Positions 1-10,838 of a DNA stretch of 64,000 bases are shown one piece after another. Numbering within the stretch: position 1 is the stretch's first letter; each line of letters starts with the position of its first letter. The notes below the pieces were generated by a model that was not told the DNA's origin, made no database searches, and saw only the letters and a list, made by a program, of their open reading frames with translations. A program made the translations under genes and the position numbers. Origin of the DNA: Coprinus comatus (lineage: Eukaryota > Basidiomycota > Agaricomycetes > Agaricales > Agaricaceae); the NCBI GenBank assembly GCA_034638255.1, contig JAWPGT010000003.1, positions 310,001-374,000 of the forward strand, given 5' to 3'.

Positions 1-494
1 GGACCTCGCTTGTGCTGCTTCACCCTGTGCTTCGTATCGTTGTTCATCTATGGCCTTACAAACATCTTGAGCGCGATAGATCTCCTTCTGTGCCTTGTCA
101 AATTGTATTTCATACAACCTATTTCATCTATTAGGAATAAACCTTTCAGGAGAATGGATATGAACTTTAGCGCTTCATTCAATCTCGCCACGTCTTGTAA
201 TGCTTTAGATCGAGCTTCACTAACGGACTTGAGATGTGCAGCCATGTGAACGACACGTTGCTCTGCATCTTCGGCTCGCTTTCGTTCAGTTTGTAATTGA
301 TCATGCATCTTCTGGATGAGTTCTTTCCATTCTCTTGAAGAACGTTCATCTCCAAGTAAACGACTAAAACTTTGAAAAGATCGATTTGAGTTTCGACTGC
401 TTCTCGATCTTGAGGTTACAGAGCCTTCCGGCGGTGTCGGATCTAGCCTTTGAGGTGTATCATGACCGCGAGAGGATTCGTTAGCAATATCCAT
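1..494 (-). CDS. Coiled-coil protein, 5' part only
   Basis: N-terminal part of a minus-strand gene that runs off the left edge. I start at the ATG at 494 (M-D-I-A-N-E-S-S); the frame extends a little further up but only from a GTG. Exon 1 is 494-166. A 47-nt GT-AG intron (165-119) with a CTAAT branch-like site is followed by exon 2 (118-1), which continues the same charged heptad pattern. The first 70 residues are Ser/Arg/Pro-rich and probably disordered. From about residue 60 the chain is rich in Glu, Lys, Arg, Gln and Ala, typical of a long coiled coil. I do not recognise the family; a cytoskeletal or scaffold role would be a guess. Confidence 0.6.
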
Positions 495-692
495 GATCCA
501 TAAAAGACGCGATTGTGGTGGTGGGTGGTGGTTGAGTTCCAAGAACCGGGACTTAGCATCAATTTCCACATTCTAGGAGGTATAAATAGACTACATCATA
601 AATATAACAACCTTGCAAACATTCAAATATTCAACATCCAGTATAAGGAGTAAACTCGTCGTGGACAAAAAAAAAAAGGATTAGATATGAAA

Positions 693-1160
693 TCACTTAT
701 ATTGTGGATATCCATCATATCCAACCTCACTGTCACTCTTAATACGCTTGCGCCGACATGTCACGAAGAAAAATATGGCAATGCCCCCGAGTACTAAAGT
801 CAAAATTTATGTTACCAATGTCCAAAAGTGCATTAGCATATAATGACATACCTAAGCATGCAGCGACAATACCAATGATCCCGCCACTACTTAACCCCTT
901 CCTTGGACACCTTATAAGAGCACAGTAGTAAATTGAAATGGCCCCCTAGGAAAACGTTGGATGTTCAGCTTACGTTTGTGTATCCCGACATTCCTCTCGT
1001 CCATAAATATTAGCAATATTCTGTACACCGCTACCGACGCCGGTGATCCCCCACCAATTGAACCTGCATTTCCTTCGCCTTCAAGTTTTCCATCGGCTAG
1101 AATAATAAAAGTCGCCAGCAATTCCACGAATCCAAAATAGAGGTAAAATATGAAAGGCAT
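693..1160 (-). CDS. Small single-pass membrane protein, tandem paralogue A
   Basis: The well-supported part is three exons: about 1063-974 (contains G-R-E-E-C-R-D-T-Q), 910-852 (C-P-R-K-G-L then the start of a hydrophobic segment) and 793-693 (the rest of the membrane segment, then a basic C-R-R-K-R-stop-transfer and a short acidic/Tyr tail). Introns are 973-911 and 851-794, in phases 2 and 1. The two conserved motifs and both intron phases match the gene at 1984-2548, so the two are tandem paralogues. A good signal peptide starts at the ATG at 1160, but it is in another frame from the C-R-D exon; either a small intron or a one-base gap in the G run near 1048-1052 separates them. Function unknown; topology suggests a type I surface protein. 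Confidence 0.5.
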
Positions 1161-1983
1161 AAAGTGGGCTGTTATCAGTGACTTCCTCTAACAGAGATGA
1201 TTTAAGAACATTATATATGCCGCAGGACTAATACTATATATATGTGTGTGAGAGAGAGAGAGATGAACATGTCCAGTCCAACCTTATATAACTGATGGTT
1301 GATGAAGTTGAAAGTTTATTAATAGCTGATAACAGTTTCATCTCCCAAATGTCAATTCAGGTCGTCATACATTACCTGTAGTTCAGTCTAAGTACTTAAT
1401 ACCAACTCATATTGGAGGTGTGCAATAAGCTGTATAACGGGTACGTATTGCTACTTAGCTGCAACATTCGACTACTACACCAGTGTAAATCATTTCAAAT
1501 CTGACATCAGCAGCAATATATCAGGTTACTGTCACCAATTGAAACCTCGGAGTATAAATTCAATGATATACTAGTAGAGACCATGGCAACATATCAACTA
1601 ATATCCTCACAAGACACTGAAGTGCTCAGGCAGCGTACTACTACTAGTAAGTACTAAGAAGATCCGAAATACACAAAATAATATGTTTTCCTGCAAACCG
1701 CTAGCTGGGGGATAACCTGTACGCCTTTGGCATGGTGACTAGACAAAAGCTGTGGTACCAAGCTACAAAATCTGGTTGAATGTGACTATGATCTTGAGTA
1801 TGTCGAAACCAGACTATATCAGACTCTATCACATGTTATAAATAGACAAGACATCAAAGCAAGTACTAAAGTTAGATTACACTACTAGACAAGGTATAAT
1901 GAAGGAGCCAGACATGAAAATGGGGGGCGCAAGGCATATATGATGCAACAAGATGTAGACTCGAGGACCAAACCGGCTGACCA
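1161..1983. other. Intergenic, no gene seen
   Basis: AT-rich sequence between the two small membrane-protein genes. It holds a short GT/GA microsatellite near 1240-1262 and no open frame with coding character. Presumably the 5' region of paralogue A and the 3' region of paralogue B. Confidence 0.6.
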
Positions 1984-2548
1984 TCAGGCTGATCCATTAT
2001 GATGATCATTGATGATGATGTGCGGTGGCAGATACTGTGTGTCCCAGATCAATGGCTTATATTCCTCCTGCATGCTAGGGGTGGGCATGCGGGGTTCATC
2101 AATTAATTCTTTCCCTTTTAAGTGTTTGCTTCTTTGCTTTTTATGTCTCACGAAGCAGAATACTCCAACACACAGTGCCACGAAGGCAAGTACTGGAGAG
2201 GAAAATGTCAACCTTCGCTGATAGTATCAACTAGCACCATAACCTCATACCTGAAAGTACAACTGCGATTGCAATAATAGCCCCTCGGCTCAATTTTCTA
2301 GGACAATGAACAATTTGGTTTCTAGCAGGGAACATATTCAGAAATTTTGATACCAGGAAGTAATTGCAAATGTCCTACGTTACTGCATCTCGACACACCT
2401 CTCGTCTAGATGTTCCAGTACCAACCCACGTGTGGATAATTAAATGCTTAGGCGGCTTGCGAACCTTGGCCTCCACCACAGGAGCAAAAGCAGCAAGTAG
2501 TGTCAGCTTTAAGCTAAATAAGACGTAAGATGACAATATGACAAGCAT
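1984..2548 (-). CDS. Small single-pass membrane protein, tandem paralogue B
   Basis: Three exons, 2548-2379, 2321-2251 and 2192-1984, give an intact 149-residue frame; the introns are 57 and 58 nt, both GT-AG. The product begins with a strong signal peptide (about residues 1-27, ending A-P-V-V-E-A), then a short lumenal or outer part with the motif R-R-E-V-C-R-D and C-P-R-K, one membrane segment (about residues 68-95) and a basic then Pro-rich cytosolic tail of about 50 residues. Motifs and intron phases match the paralogue at 693-1160. No known domain is recognised. Type I topology and the short extracellular part could suit a surface sensor or anchor, which is inference only. Confidence 0.65.
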
Positions 2549-3160
2549 GATTTGTTGTTGGATGGATACAAAATGGGAAGGTGTGAAATTGTCGCTCAGC
2601 GCTCAGCGCTCAAAGGTGGTGTGGAAGAAAGTAAGGGGATGAAGCAGTGATTGCCAGTGGCCACGCACTATTATATACACTATGTTGAAACTGAAGCTGT
2701 GCAGGTCGATCCACAATTCATTACTTTATGCAAGTGATGAAAATCGATAAGAAGCCTTGAGGCATTATAAAACTAACAGAGTCCCTGGACTACGCTTATT
2801 GGAGAAGAACTCAAGAAAATCTGAACACGCAGCATGATCAGGCACCTCTAACCATTCTATTCCATGACTCTGCTATCCGGAAAAATAACTACAGGACTGG
2901 CAGGGATTGGAGGTAAGGATGTCAAGGGATTTCCCATTTGAAGTCCGCTAGAATCTGGCTAGGTTGAGCATACAATATTACAAATGCAGTATGGAAATTA
3001 GCGCTCATATATAGCACTGCCATAGCACACTGGAGTTGGCGGTGATGTGCCAGTTAACATGATGTTTTGGACTCCCTCTGTTTCCCTTACATACCAGTTA
3101 GTGAAAGTTATGGCGTGTGGATATAAAGAGATAAATGAAAACCTTGGAAAATAAAAAGTT
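2549..3160. other. Intergenic, no gene seen
   Basis: Between paralogue B and the G-patch gene. Contains a small tandem repeat of GCTCAGC near 2594-2612. No convincing coding frame. Confidence 0.5.
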
Positions 3161-3257
3161 CTAATACTGGCTCCTTTTCCTTGTCGAGTCTCGGGAACGC
3201 TCTCGTCTACTAGAGTAGCCTCTGTCATAATCGCGACGTTTTTCTCTATCGCGTTTA

Positions 3258-4553
3258 TCACTGCTTTCCCTGTCTCTGGTACGCTTCTCTGTCTCTGTCT
3301 CTTTCCCTATCCTTTCCTCTTTCTCTGTCTCTTTCCCGTTCTCTATCATCTCTATCTCTAGCACGTTTGCGATCATAGCCATCATCCCTGTCTCTTCGAC
3401 GATCACTACGGTCAATGTCTCCAGCGGGCGTGCTTCGTCCAGAACCACGTCCAGGGGATCGCGACCGGTCTCTTGATGACCCCGTTCCACCGTCCTTCTC
3501 CTTTTTGAGGAGAGGTACATATTTACGCTCTGGTCGAAGTGGTCCTCTTTTCTTGCTACCATCGTCAAAAACTTCGCGCTCTTTAGCACCAATACCAAGA
3601 AGAGCAGGGCGGGCAGCCGGCGTATACGGTTCGACCATGCCCTTCCCATTTTTTGAAGCAGCTGTCCCTTCTTTCCAACCCATTCCACGCAACATTGCAG
3701 CGCCAAACTGATCTACTGGGACGCGATTGTAATCATCGAGGGTTGCCACGTCAGGCAATTCCTCTACATCTTGCTTATATGCATCGGTTTCGGTTATAGG
3801 CGTTGTTGGAATGATATCAATTATATGATTTTTCGTTGGGACACCATTTGCTTCTGCAATCACAGCACGCCTCGCCAGTTCATCTTCAGACAACTGTTCT
3901 GGCTCCATTTTGACGTCAATGTCCTCCAGCACTTCATTCACGGCTTGCTCTTCTACCTTGACCGCCTTGCTATAGTTCTGCAAACCCTTAAGCACAGGCC
4001 CAGATCCGATGGTATCGCGTGTTCCTAATCCTCCAACTGAACCATCTACTCCTGTTTGTGCTGCAGCTGACGGTGGAACATAACGAGCATTGCGTCGTTT
4101 GCGAGCTAGCTCCTGCCAATCTTTATTTTTCTGTGCAGGTATAATTAGAGGTTCTTGTTTCTTTTTCCTCTTGTCTTCGTTTAGCCTAACAAGATGCAAG
4201 GACTTCTGTGAGTTGAGATACTGCAAGAAGTAGCCTTCTGGATGAACACACCGCTGAACGCCAAACCGATCAAACCCGGTCACAAGTTCGTCCTGTACTT
4301 CATCATCCTCATCACTAGAGTCGTCGTAACCCTTATAGTATGGAGACGCCGTCTCACTACGCGCCAGAGGACTACCAAGAGGCGTAGAGTTGGTCGAAGG
4401 AACAAGGTACCGGGATAGTGGAGGCTTGAACGAAGAAACATCTGGTGCAGAAGATGTCGAGCGCGATACAGGCGATGGTCTTCGGACGGTGAAGGAGACT
4501 TTCTGTGGTTCGGTCATGACGGAGTCGTTGAAGCTTGAAGATTGGCTGTACAT
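3258..4553 (-). CDS. Spp2/GPKOW-like G-patch spliceosome protein
   Basis: Single open frame of 431 residues from the ATG at 4553. The middle holds a G-patch of the Spp2/MOS2/GPKOW type (about residues 280-330: V-P-V-D-Q-F-G-A-A-M-L-R-G-M-G-W, then Y-T-P-A-A-R-P-A-L-L-G-I-G-A). Upstream are a phospho-rich N-terminus and an acidic stretch (D-D-S-S-D-E-D-D-E). Family knowledge: Spp2 activates the DEAH helicase Prp2 before the first splicing step. The C-terminus is an Arg/Asp/Glu-rich tail that stops at 3258 in this frame. In the next frame an RS/RE-rich reading continues to 3161 and looks more protein-like, so the true end may be 3161 through a small intron or an indel. The upstream neighbour at 4741 is divergent. 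Confidence 0.8.
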   Translation of the reverse strand: MYSQSSSFNDSVMTEPQKVSFTVRRPSPVSRSTSSAPDVSSFKPPLSRYLVPSTNSTPLGSPLARSETASPYYKGYDDSSDEDDEVQDELVTGFDRFGVQRCVHPEGYFLQYLNSQKSLHLVRLNEDKRKKKQEPLIIPAQKNKDWQELARKRRNARYVPPSAAAQTGVDGSVGGLGTRDTIGSGPVLKGLQNYSKAVKVEEQAVNEVLEDIDVKMEPEQLSEDELARRAVIAEANGVPTKNHIIDIIPTTPITETDAYKQDVEELPDVATLDDYNRVPVDQFGAAMLRGMGWKEGTAASKNGKGMVEPYTPAARPALLGIGAKEREVFDDGSKKRGPLRPERKYVPLLKKEKDGGTGSSRDRSRSPGRGSGRSTPAGDIDRSDRRRDRDDGYDRKRARDRDDRERERDRERGKDRERDRDREAYQRQGKQ

Positions 4554-4740
4554 ACTGAATATACTAGCCCGCTTATGTCAGCAACAATGACTCATGACTC
4601 GATTAAGCCTTACGTGGTACAAATTGTACAATCGAGCGAGCCTGAGGGCAATAGAGAGCAATATTATATATGTAGTGGCAGCCCTGCCATAGTTAGACCA
4701 ACCCCTCGTATCATGCCTGAACTTCCTTCCTAACTCCTCC

Positions 4741-5890
4741 ATGCAGCAAAATACACAGGAGATAACTTTCTACATGCTGATTGTTTGTTGTGGGTGTTTT
4801 TATTAATGCCGTCCACCGTGGAACTGACGCTTCGTTTATTTTCTTCCAGGCGCAGCCCTAGCATTCATGACCTGTGAATGGATATTCAACTTTCCCTTTG
4901 AAGTCAATAACATATGGAAGTAAGAACTTGAATCTTAGACCCAATCTTACATGCTAGACAACACTTACAGTAAACGGCTTGGATTATACAGTCGATTTGT
5001 ATATATCACATCCAGATACGGGGGACTGCTTGCTCAGATGTTAGTAATTCTATCTTGACGTCTCGCGTTTACTTATCGCCAATACACTTCAGAGTACATC
5101 TCGTTGGATTTCTGCACTTATCACATTTCCCCACCAAGTCCAGGCGCATTTGTGACTCATACTGGGGTTTGCAACTATTCTTTGCGGTGTCTAGTCTGCT
5201 TTTACTTCAATCCATACTCTCAAAGCGCGGTGTGTATATTTTCACCAAGAAGACCTTTCTAAAATAATGATACCACTCCATATTAGTCTATATGCTGTGG
5301 AATTGCGACTACCGGATAAAGGGGATGTTGACCTTGTTACTTACTTTCGAGTGCGCTTCCTGTCTCGTTCTTGGTTGGCTGGGTGTTCGAAAACTGCAAT
5401 ATCATGGGGATTGTTTCGGCACAGGAAAATCTGGGCCTAAAGAGATCATCCTTATGTGGTTTGTTTCCGTTTATTCTCTGTCGTCCTTTGGACACTTATA
5501 TCCCGTCGTGATTGTCCTGGCAGCGGAATCGAAATTTTTGTTCAGCTTACAATCGTGATGTTTTTCATAGGCAAAGTTGTGTACATTCAGGAAGACTTAG
5601 GGAAACATATGCCGATCATCTTATATATAACTCGGGAAAACCTTGTAGTAACAATACTTGCATGCCGTGAGTTACACATGACTTCTGTACCATAAATAAC
5701 CACTCAAAATCTCCACGTAGTTGTTCCATCAATGTTTCTTGTAGACGGAGTCATGGCGCGAGCCGTGAATGAATTAGCTACCATGAGCTATCTCGCATTT
5801 CCGTACGTTCTAGACCTTACCTGCTCTCACATCTAACTACCATCCTCAGGATATTCTTAACTTGCATGACATGTGTTGTGAGTGACAAAT
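4741..5890 (+). pseudogene. DUF6533-type seven-helix membrane protein, broken
   Basis: Pieces in order match the mushroom DUF6533 architecture: a helix plus E-V-N-N-I-W motif (about 4850-4919), then after a 51-nt intron an R-Y-containing helix (4971-5043), a C-D-S-Y-W-containing helix ending in R-x-Y-like residues (about 5094-5264), a helix plus a Cys loop (about 5325-5455), V-I-V-L-A-A-E-S (about 5505-5535), an R-E-N-helix (about 5580-5670) and a last helix (about 5755-5880). The pieces cannot be joined into one frame: the exon at 5093 is out of phase and a stop follows T-F-L-K near 5262. It is either a decayed copy or carries several indels. DUF6533 function is unknown. Confidence 0.45.
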
Positions 5891-6109
5891 ACTTACCCTT
5901 TCATCATCGTCCATTGAATATCATCTGTCTCCATTACATAGACATGCAGATATATCATTAATATGGCTACATATACACAGCAACCCCGACCGCGAGAAGA
6001 CGATGGGATCGTATTAACCTCCATAAATGAAGACTAGAATTTTAGAACTTGGTGGTAATTATAACTGGCCCTATTTCTTGTATACTATGAATGTGTATAT
6101 GTCCTCAGT

Positions 6110-6367
6110 ATTAATGCTTTCCTGTCACTATCCCTCGCCAAACATTAGTTGACTGAAAGGGTCCCTGACACCTGTCAAGGAAGTCACGTCTGGCTGCCAG
6201 TAACCCACTGTTAATGCTTTTTCCTGTCACTTTACCCTAGACCCCTCGCCTTTTATTTTGAACACTTAATAGTTGACGTTTGAAAGGGTTGGGCCCCTGT
6301 CTTAGCACTGTAGTTTGCTTGTAGCGGGTCTGAATTAAAAAAAAAAAAAAAAAAAGGAAGTCACGTG
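6110..6367. repeat. Imperfect tandem duplication with poly(A) insertion
   Basis: Copy 1 (about 6110-6188) starts TTAATGCTTTCCTGTCACT and ends AAGGAAGTCACG. Copy 2 (about 6210-6365) has the same blocks in the same order (TTAATGCTTTTTCCTGTCACT, CCTCGCC, TTGAAAGGG, CCCCTGTC, AAGGAAGTCACG) but is interrupted by about 55 nt ending in a run of 19 A (6337-6355). The array lies directly upstream of ISA2 and may form part of its promoter. Confidence 0.7.
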
Positions 6368-6455
6368 AGCGAGGGGACCTCGCCAACAACTCGCCGACAG
6401 CTTGAACCAGAGTTTGACCAAGAGTTTGACTCAGTTTACACAACACAGGTCAGCT

Positions 6456-7191
6456 ATGCAACGATCGTTAATGCAATTATCCAAGAATGCTGCATTCCTT
6501 ATCTCCAGACGTGCTTCGATATGTCGACGTCGACTTCTAAATGACCTGTGCGTTACTTTACCTGCCGATCTACAACAAAGGTCGCTATCGACTACAATAC
6601 CCCGGATGGCTGCGGTGGCAGAACAATTGCCTTCAAAACCTACAGTAATATTACACACGCCTTCCCCGGAGTACATTCAAGAGGAAGAACTAGATGTAGA
6701 CCTGATACCTATAGACCATGTGAAATTGGTGATTACGGATAGAGCTGCTGAGGTATGTTGTGGAAATTCCACCCCTAAAAATACCCAAACTAACATTTTG
6801 TTTTAAGCAACTCACGACAATAGCTGTACGAGGAAATGATCCTAATGCTGCTCTACGTGTTGCGGTTGAGTCCGGAGGCTGTCACGGATACCAATATAAG
6901 ATGGAATTGGCCAAGGAAAAATCTCCAGATGACTAGTACGTTCCTCTTTTGCCTTCAGGTTATATATATGCATATATCAGGGTTTCTGATCTTTAAACTT
7001 TTAGTCATTTCACTCATCCAACGATCAAACCGTCAAACATATACGTTGATGCAATATCCCTTTCGTTACTTAATGGCTCTACTATCGACTATGCAACGGA
7101 ACTCATAGGTAGTAGTTTCCGTGTAGAGGACAATCCTCAAGCAAAAGGGAGTGGATGCGGATGTGGTGTTAGCTGGGAGTTGAAGGAATAG
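6456..7191 (+). CDS. ISA2: Isa2/ISCA2-type mitochondrial iron-sulfur assembly protein
   Basis: Exons 6456-6752, 6808-6935 and 7005-7191 make an intact 203-residue protein. The first 90 residues are Arg/Ser-rich and basic, fitting a mitochondrial presequence. The A-type carrier domain follows, with the three conserved cysteines visible: Cys124 in S-G-G-C-H-G-Y and Cys193/Cys195 in the C-terminal S-G-C-G-C-G-V. The I-T-D-R-A-A-E and D-P-N-A-A-L-R-V-A-V-E blocks are also typical. In the family, Isa2 acts with Isa1 and Iba57 in the matrix to make [4Fe-4S] clusters for aconitase and lipoate synthase. Start chosen at the first ATG of the frame. Confidence 0.9.
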
Positions 7192-8631
7192 GCCCTCAAT
7201 GAAACAACTATTGCAACATATCCTATTGTATGTTCATTTTGTACTAATTTTCTTATGGGACAGAGTTAACCATAAAATCTCAGTATAGATATACTTAAAC
7301 CAATGTCCACTGATTACTTACTTAACAAGATAGAGTGTCAGTTATCTCTCTTAACCACTCCCTACTCCATAATGTACGAACTTTAATCCCAGCTTTCGGT
7401 CATCGTGCCAAGATACGTCTTTGTATTCGCGATTAACATGCAGAACAACGATGGTTTTTCTATTACAGAATTGATCTCGCTTGAATTTCAATATTTCCTA
7501 AGGTCGATGACCATGATATAGTGAATAAAAACTACGTCATTCCTGTATCAGTAACATTAGGCTTGGCATGTCATCTCAAAATTGTTTGATCAGATGTCTG
7601 TAGTTGTCACACACACACACAAGTTTCCCCAGGAGGCTTCCATTGTGTTCTCACTACTGCTTCTCTAGGCGTCGGCAAGCAAGCTTCAAAATATATCACA
7701 CGTCGTTTTATTATTAGTGACGGAGTAGTAAGAGAAGTTACGTACATTATATTGTTCTTTTTATAGTAGCCTGTTCTACATCATGAATCATGCATGAATC
7801 GGTTCATGCCATCTAGATGCTATTCAACGATGTTCTAGGTATTATCGCTTAAGGATCTGGACCTAAGGCTTCTTTGAAAGGTAAGGCTTACTAGCCGAAC
7901 AACTTCAACTTAGTGCTGATGCCAGTGTAATGTAAGGAGTAGAACTGGATATCAGATCCAATGTTAACTGTCAAATAAATATCTCGACTGTGATTGACAC
8001 CCATCTCCCAAGACTTAGAAGATACGTGAAGAGATATAGGTAATAACCCTGCGCCTTTCCTCTCCAAAAAATCTTGGCATAGTATCAACTTGAGGCATGA
8101 GCGCCTTGTACAACCCCTCTCTCTAGTATCTACACATTACTAACTAACCCCTGGGATTTGGTTTTGTGTTTTTCTCCTGAAACAGTGATTATAATCATAA
8201 TTAACTCTTCACTAACCAGTAGGGGATCAGCACAAACGAACTTGTTAAATATAGAAGGGTGGAGGTGCTTACTTGCAACCACTGGCACATAGTGGAACCG
8301 ACTACGAGTTCGCCCCCTTTCGGTATGTTCTAAAAATGGGGATTTTTGGTTTTCTCTTTTTCAAACTTGGTCCTCTCAAAATCCAAATAGATCTGAGAAC
8401 CAGACTCAAGAGATCATTGACCTATACCAGTGAATATACTAGCGTTCGTTTTGCCCGAATCTGATTCCGATTTGGATTGGGTTGGAACTTGGAGCAGGGT
8501 TTCGGTTTCGGTTGGAGTTTTTCGAGAAATAAGTAGGAATAAGAAACCAGCACCCTAAGCTTGATTCTTCCATTCCATTCTATATCTATACCGTGTCCAG
8601 TAAAACAATTCAAATTCAAATTATAACCACC

Positions 8632-8664
<33 letters not shown>

Positions 8665-9700
8665 AAGATGGTGTGCGAGATAAATATTTATCTTTGACCA
8701 TCATCTTCATCTTCATCTTCATCTTCATCTAACGCCTTCATTTTACATATCAAATAAAACGGCGAACAGCGACTCTATTCCAAGGCATCCTACCGCCGAT
8801 TATATTCCTTCTCGCTCACAATAGGACATTTAAAACAATCGGACTTTATCCGGACCCGACATTCGAAAATGGGAAGGTTGGAACTGGTAGGGAAGTTTAA
8901 ATAAGTGTGATCAATAACGCAACGATGCCGACAAGGCGCAGTAGACCGGGGGAAAAAATGAAAAAAAAGGGAAATGTCGACCGTAAATTGATTGAGAAAC
9001 GTTTTTGCCAAGGTCTTGTGTCCTGGTCCTGTTCTGAAATTTATCTTATTCCGAGTTGTTTCAGAACCTGTTGTACTCCAGATGATATGTTTATTTTCAG
9101 CTACAGTCAAACACACTGGTTGTTACCAAATGGCCATTTTACACCGTGCACAATATTTGATATATTAATATATTTACTCTTCTTTTGGCATATACACACA
9201 TACTCACCGATGCGCTGTTCGGCACAATCTCTGAGGCGAGTCGCTTACTTTAGGTTCCGACTTACGAATTGAACATTGATGTACTTTGGTAGGAACGAGA
9301 GGGTGCATATATTGTACACGTTAGGAAGCCACCTTACATGGGGCGCGGTGTATATGCGAATATAATTCAGAGCACAAGACAAACAGGATAAGAGATATGA
9401 TGTGTCTAGAGAAGAGTGTATAAAGGAGACAGAGCGCACAAAAGAACAAAAATCACTAAACATGGAAATCAAGAAATATACTACGAACAGAGGAGCAAAG
9501 AAAAGAATGGCAACAGAAAAATCGTAATACGGGGAATATGAATACCAGATAATGCAGAGCGCTCAGGTTAGGTAGAGACTTCTGGAGTGTAAGAAAACCA
9601 AGGCAGTTTAGACCCGTCAATATCAAAGAGATAATGGGATAAAGCGAAAGCATAGGAGGTCGTCCATTGTACATTGAGCCAGCCTTCGGTAGAAGGTCAC
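7192..9700. other. Gene-poor 2.5 kb stretch
   Basis: No frame with convincing coding character on either strand; the longest open stretches (about 110-120 codons near 8790-9270) overlap each other in opposite directions and look random. It contains a short CA run near 7609-7620, a 31-base poly(A) and a CTTCAT microsatellite (listed separately). Possibly remnants of old transposons, but I see no LTR, terminal inverted repeat or reverse transcriptase motif. Confidence 0.5.
8634..8730. repeat. Poly(A)31 and TCATCT microsatellite
   Basis: A run of 31 A at 8634-8664, then about five TCATCT repeats at 8698-8730. The poly(A) run could be the tail of a retroposed sequence, but no body or target duplication is evident. 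Confidence 0.8.
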
Positions 9701-10736
9701 TTAGCAGACGACGCAACACTTGAAACCTCCTGTCTCTGTATCTTCCATGGATGTTTTCCCGCTGCTTCGTCGCCGGTGATGCCTCGCCTCTGCAGCTTGT
9801 GGGTGACTCGGCACACCGTCACGCATTAGCATACTTGCCCGCGTTGCAGCTTCAAAAACATCATCCACACCTTCTATTTTGAGGGCAGAGCATTCCTTAT
9901 ATGCACGAGCACCAATGGCTTGGGCCACACGTTCGCCCATTTCGCGTGTAACCCAGGGAGAAGGGCTTTCCGGCGTGCCCGGATGATCAACGGTGGGACG
10001 TAGGTCAGCTTTGCACCCTACGAGAATGACGGGAATAGCGGGGCCGCATAGTTCTCGAACCTCCTCTATCCACTAAATAACTAGTCAGACAGAGCACTGA
10101 TACAAGAGTCGATGGAACATGCCTTGGTTGTCACGTTTTCTAATGAGTCAGGAGTATCGAGAGCGAATGCAATGAGGATGACATGGGAGTGTGCATATGA
10201 CATGGGTCGCAGACGCTGTATTACGTTTGAGCTCGTGTTTGAATCAAGGTGGACCAAAACTTGCCTCGTATTCCTCCTGACCGCTGCAATGAAATGGTAA
10301 GCACTTAATAGACATTTAAGTATCAAGTATGCAAGGTCAACATACGCAGTATCCCACAGGGCTAGTTGAACGGGCTTTTCATCGAGTTTGATCTCGGCTA
10401 CATAGTTGTCGAACACAGCTGAAAGGACAGTTGAGTGATTGTTGGTGCAATTCTAACTGGAAGAGCGTACTTGGTTCCTGGCTGGACATGAGCATGCAGT
10501 AAAAAATCATTGGCAAGTTGGACGTACGTATTCTTTTGGGAACCTGCCCAGTGCAAATGAGCAGAGGAGGGAGGTCTTTCCACAAGCACCTGGGGTGGTG
10601 TAAGTATGTACTTGGTAAGGAAAAAGCGAGGGACATGCCGTCGCCGACGATGACGAGTTTCCTGCGGATCTGGGCAGGGGGTGAGCTGGGATGAGTCAAC
10701 GACGAGCATAAGACTAACTGGATTCTGGAAAGACAT
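9701..10736 (-). CDS. Rho-family small GTPase with microexons
   Basis: Eight exons (10736-10719, 10669-10639, 10589-10528, 10477-10471, 10418-10346, 10283-10265, 10215-10123, 10072-9701) give an intact 224-residue Rho GTPase. Visible landmarks are the P-loop G-D-G-A-C-G-K-T (15-22), effector loop Y-E-P-T-V-F-D-N-Y (37-45), switch II D-T-A-G-Q-E-E-Y-E-R-L-R-P, the Rho variant G4 motif G-C-K-A-D-L-R, E-C-S-A-L and a C-terminal C-C-V-V-C ending, a CaaX prenylation box next to an extra Cys. The G-V-D-D-V-F-E-A-A-T-R-A block suggests the Rho1/Rho2 side of the family. Exons 4 and 6 are only 7 and 19 nt, and introns 2, 6 and 7 are GC-AG; each choice is forced by phase and by the conserved protein. 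It lies 102 nt downstream of the HOP2 stop on the same strand. Expected role: cell polarity and wall synthesis at the plasma membrane. Confidence 0.92.
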
Positions 10737-10838
10737 GGGGAGAGAGAAAGAGAATAGAGAGACACAGCCGTCGCGATGCCGGCAGCTCTCGAGTTCCGTT
10801 TGTGTGTGTTTTGTTGTGATGTCATTATCTACATTACA

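Noticed and set aside
7192..9700. Possible transposon in the gene-poor stretch (poly(A), microsatellites)
   Set aside because: No reverse transcriptase, transposase, LTR or terminal inverted repeat could be seen; the open frames overlap in opposite directions and look random.
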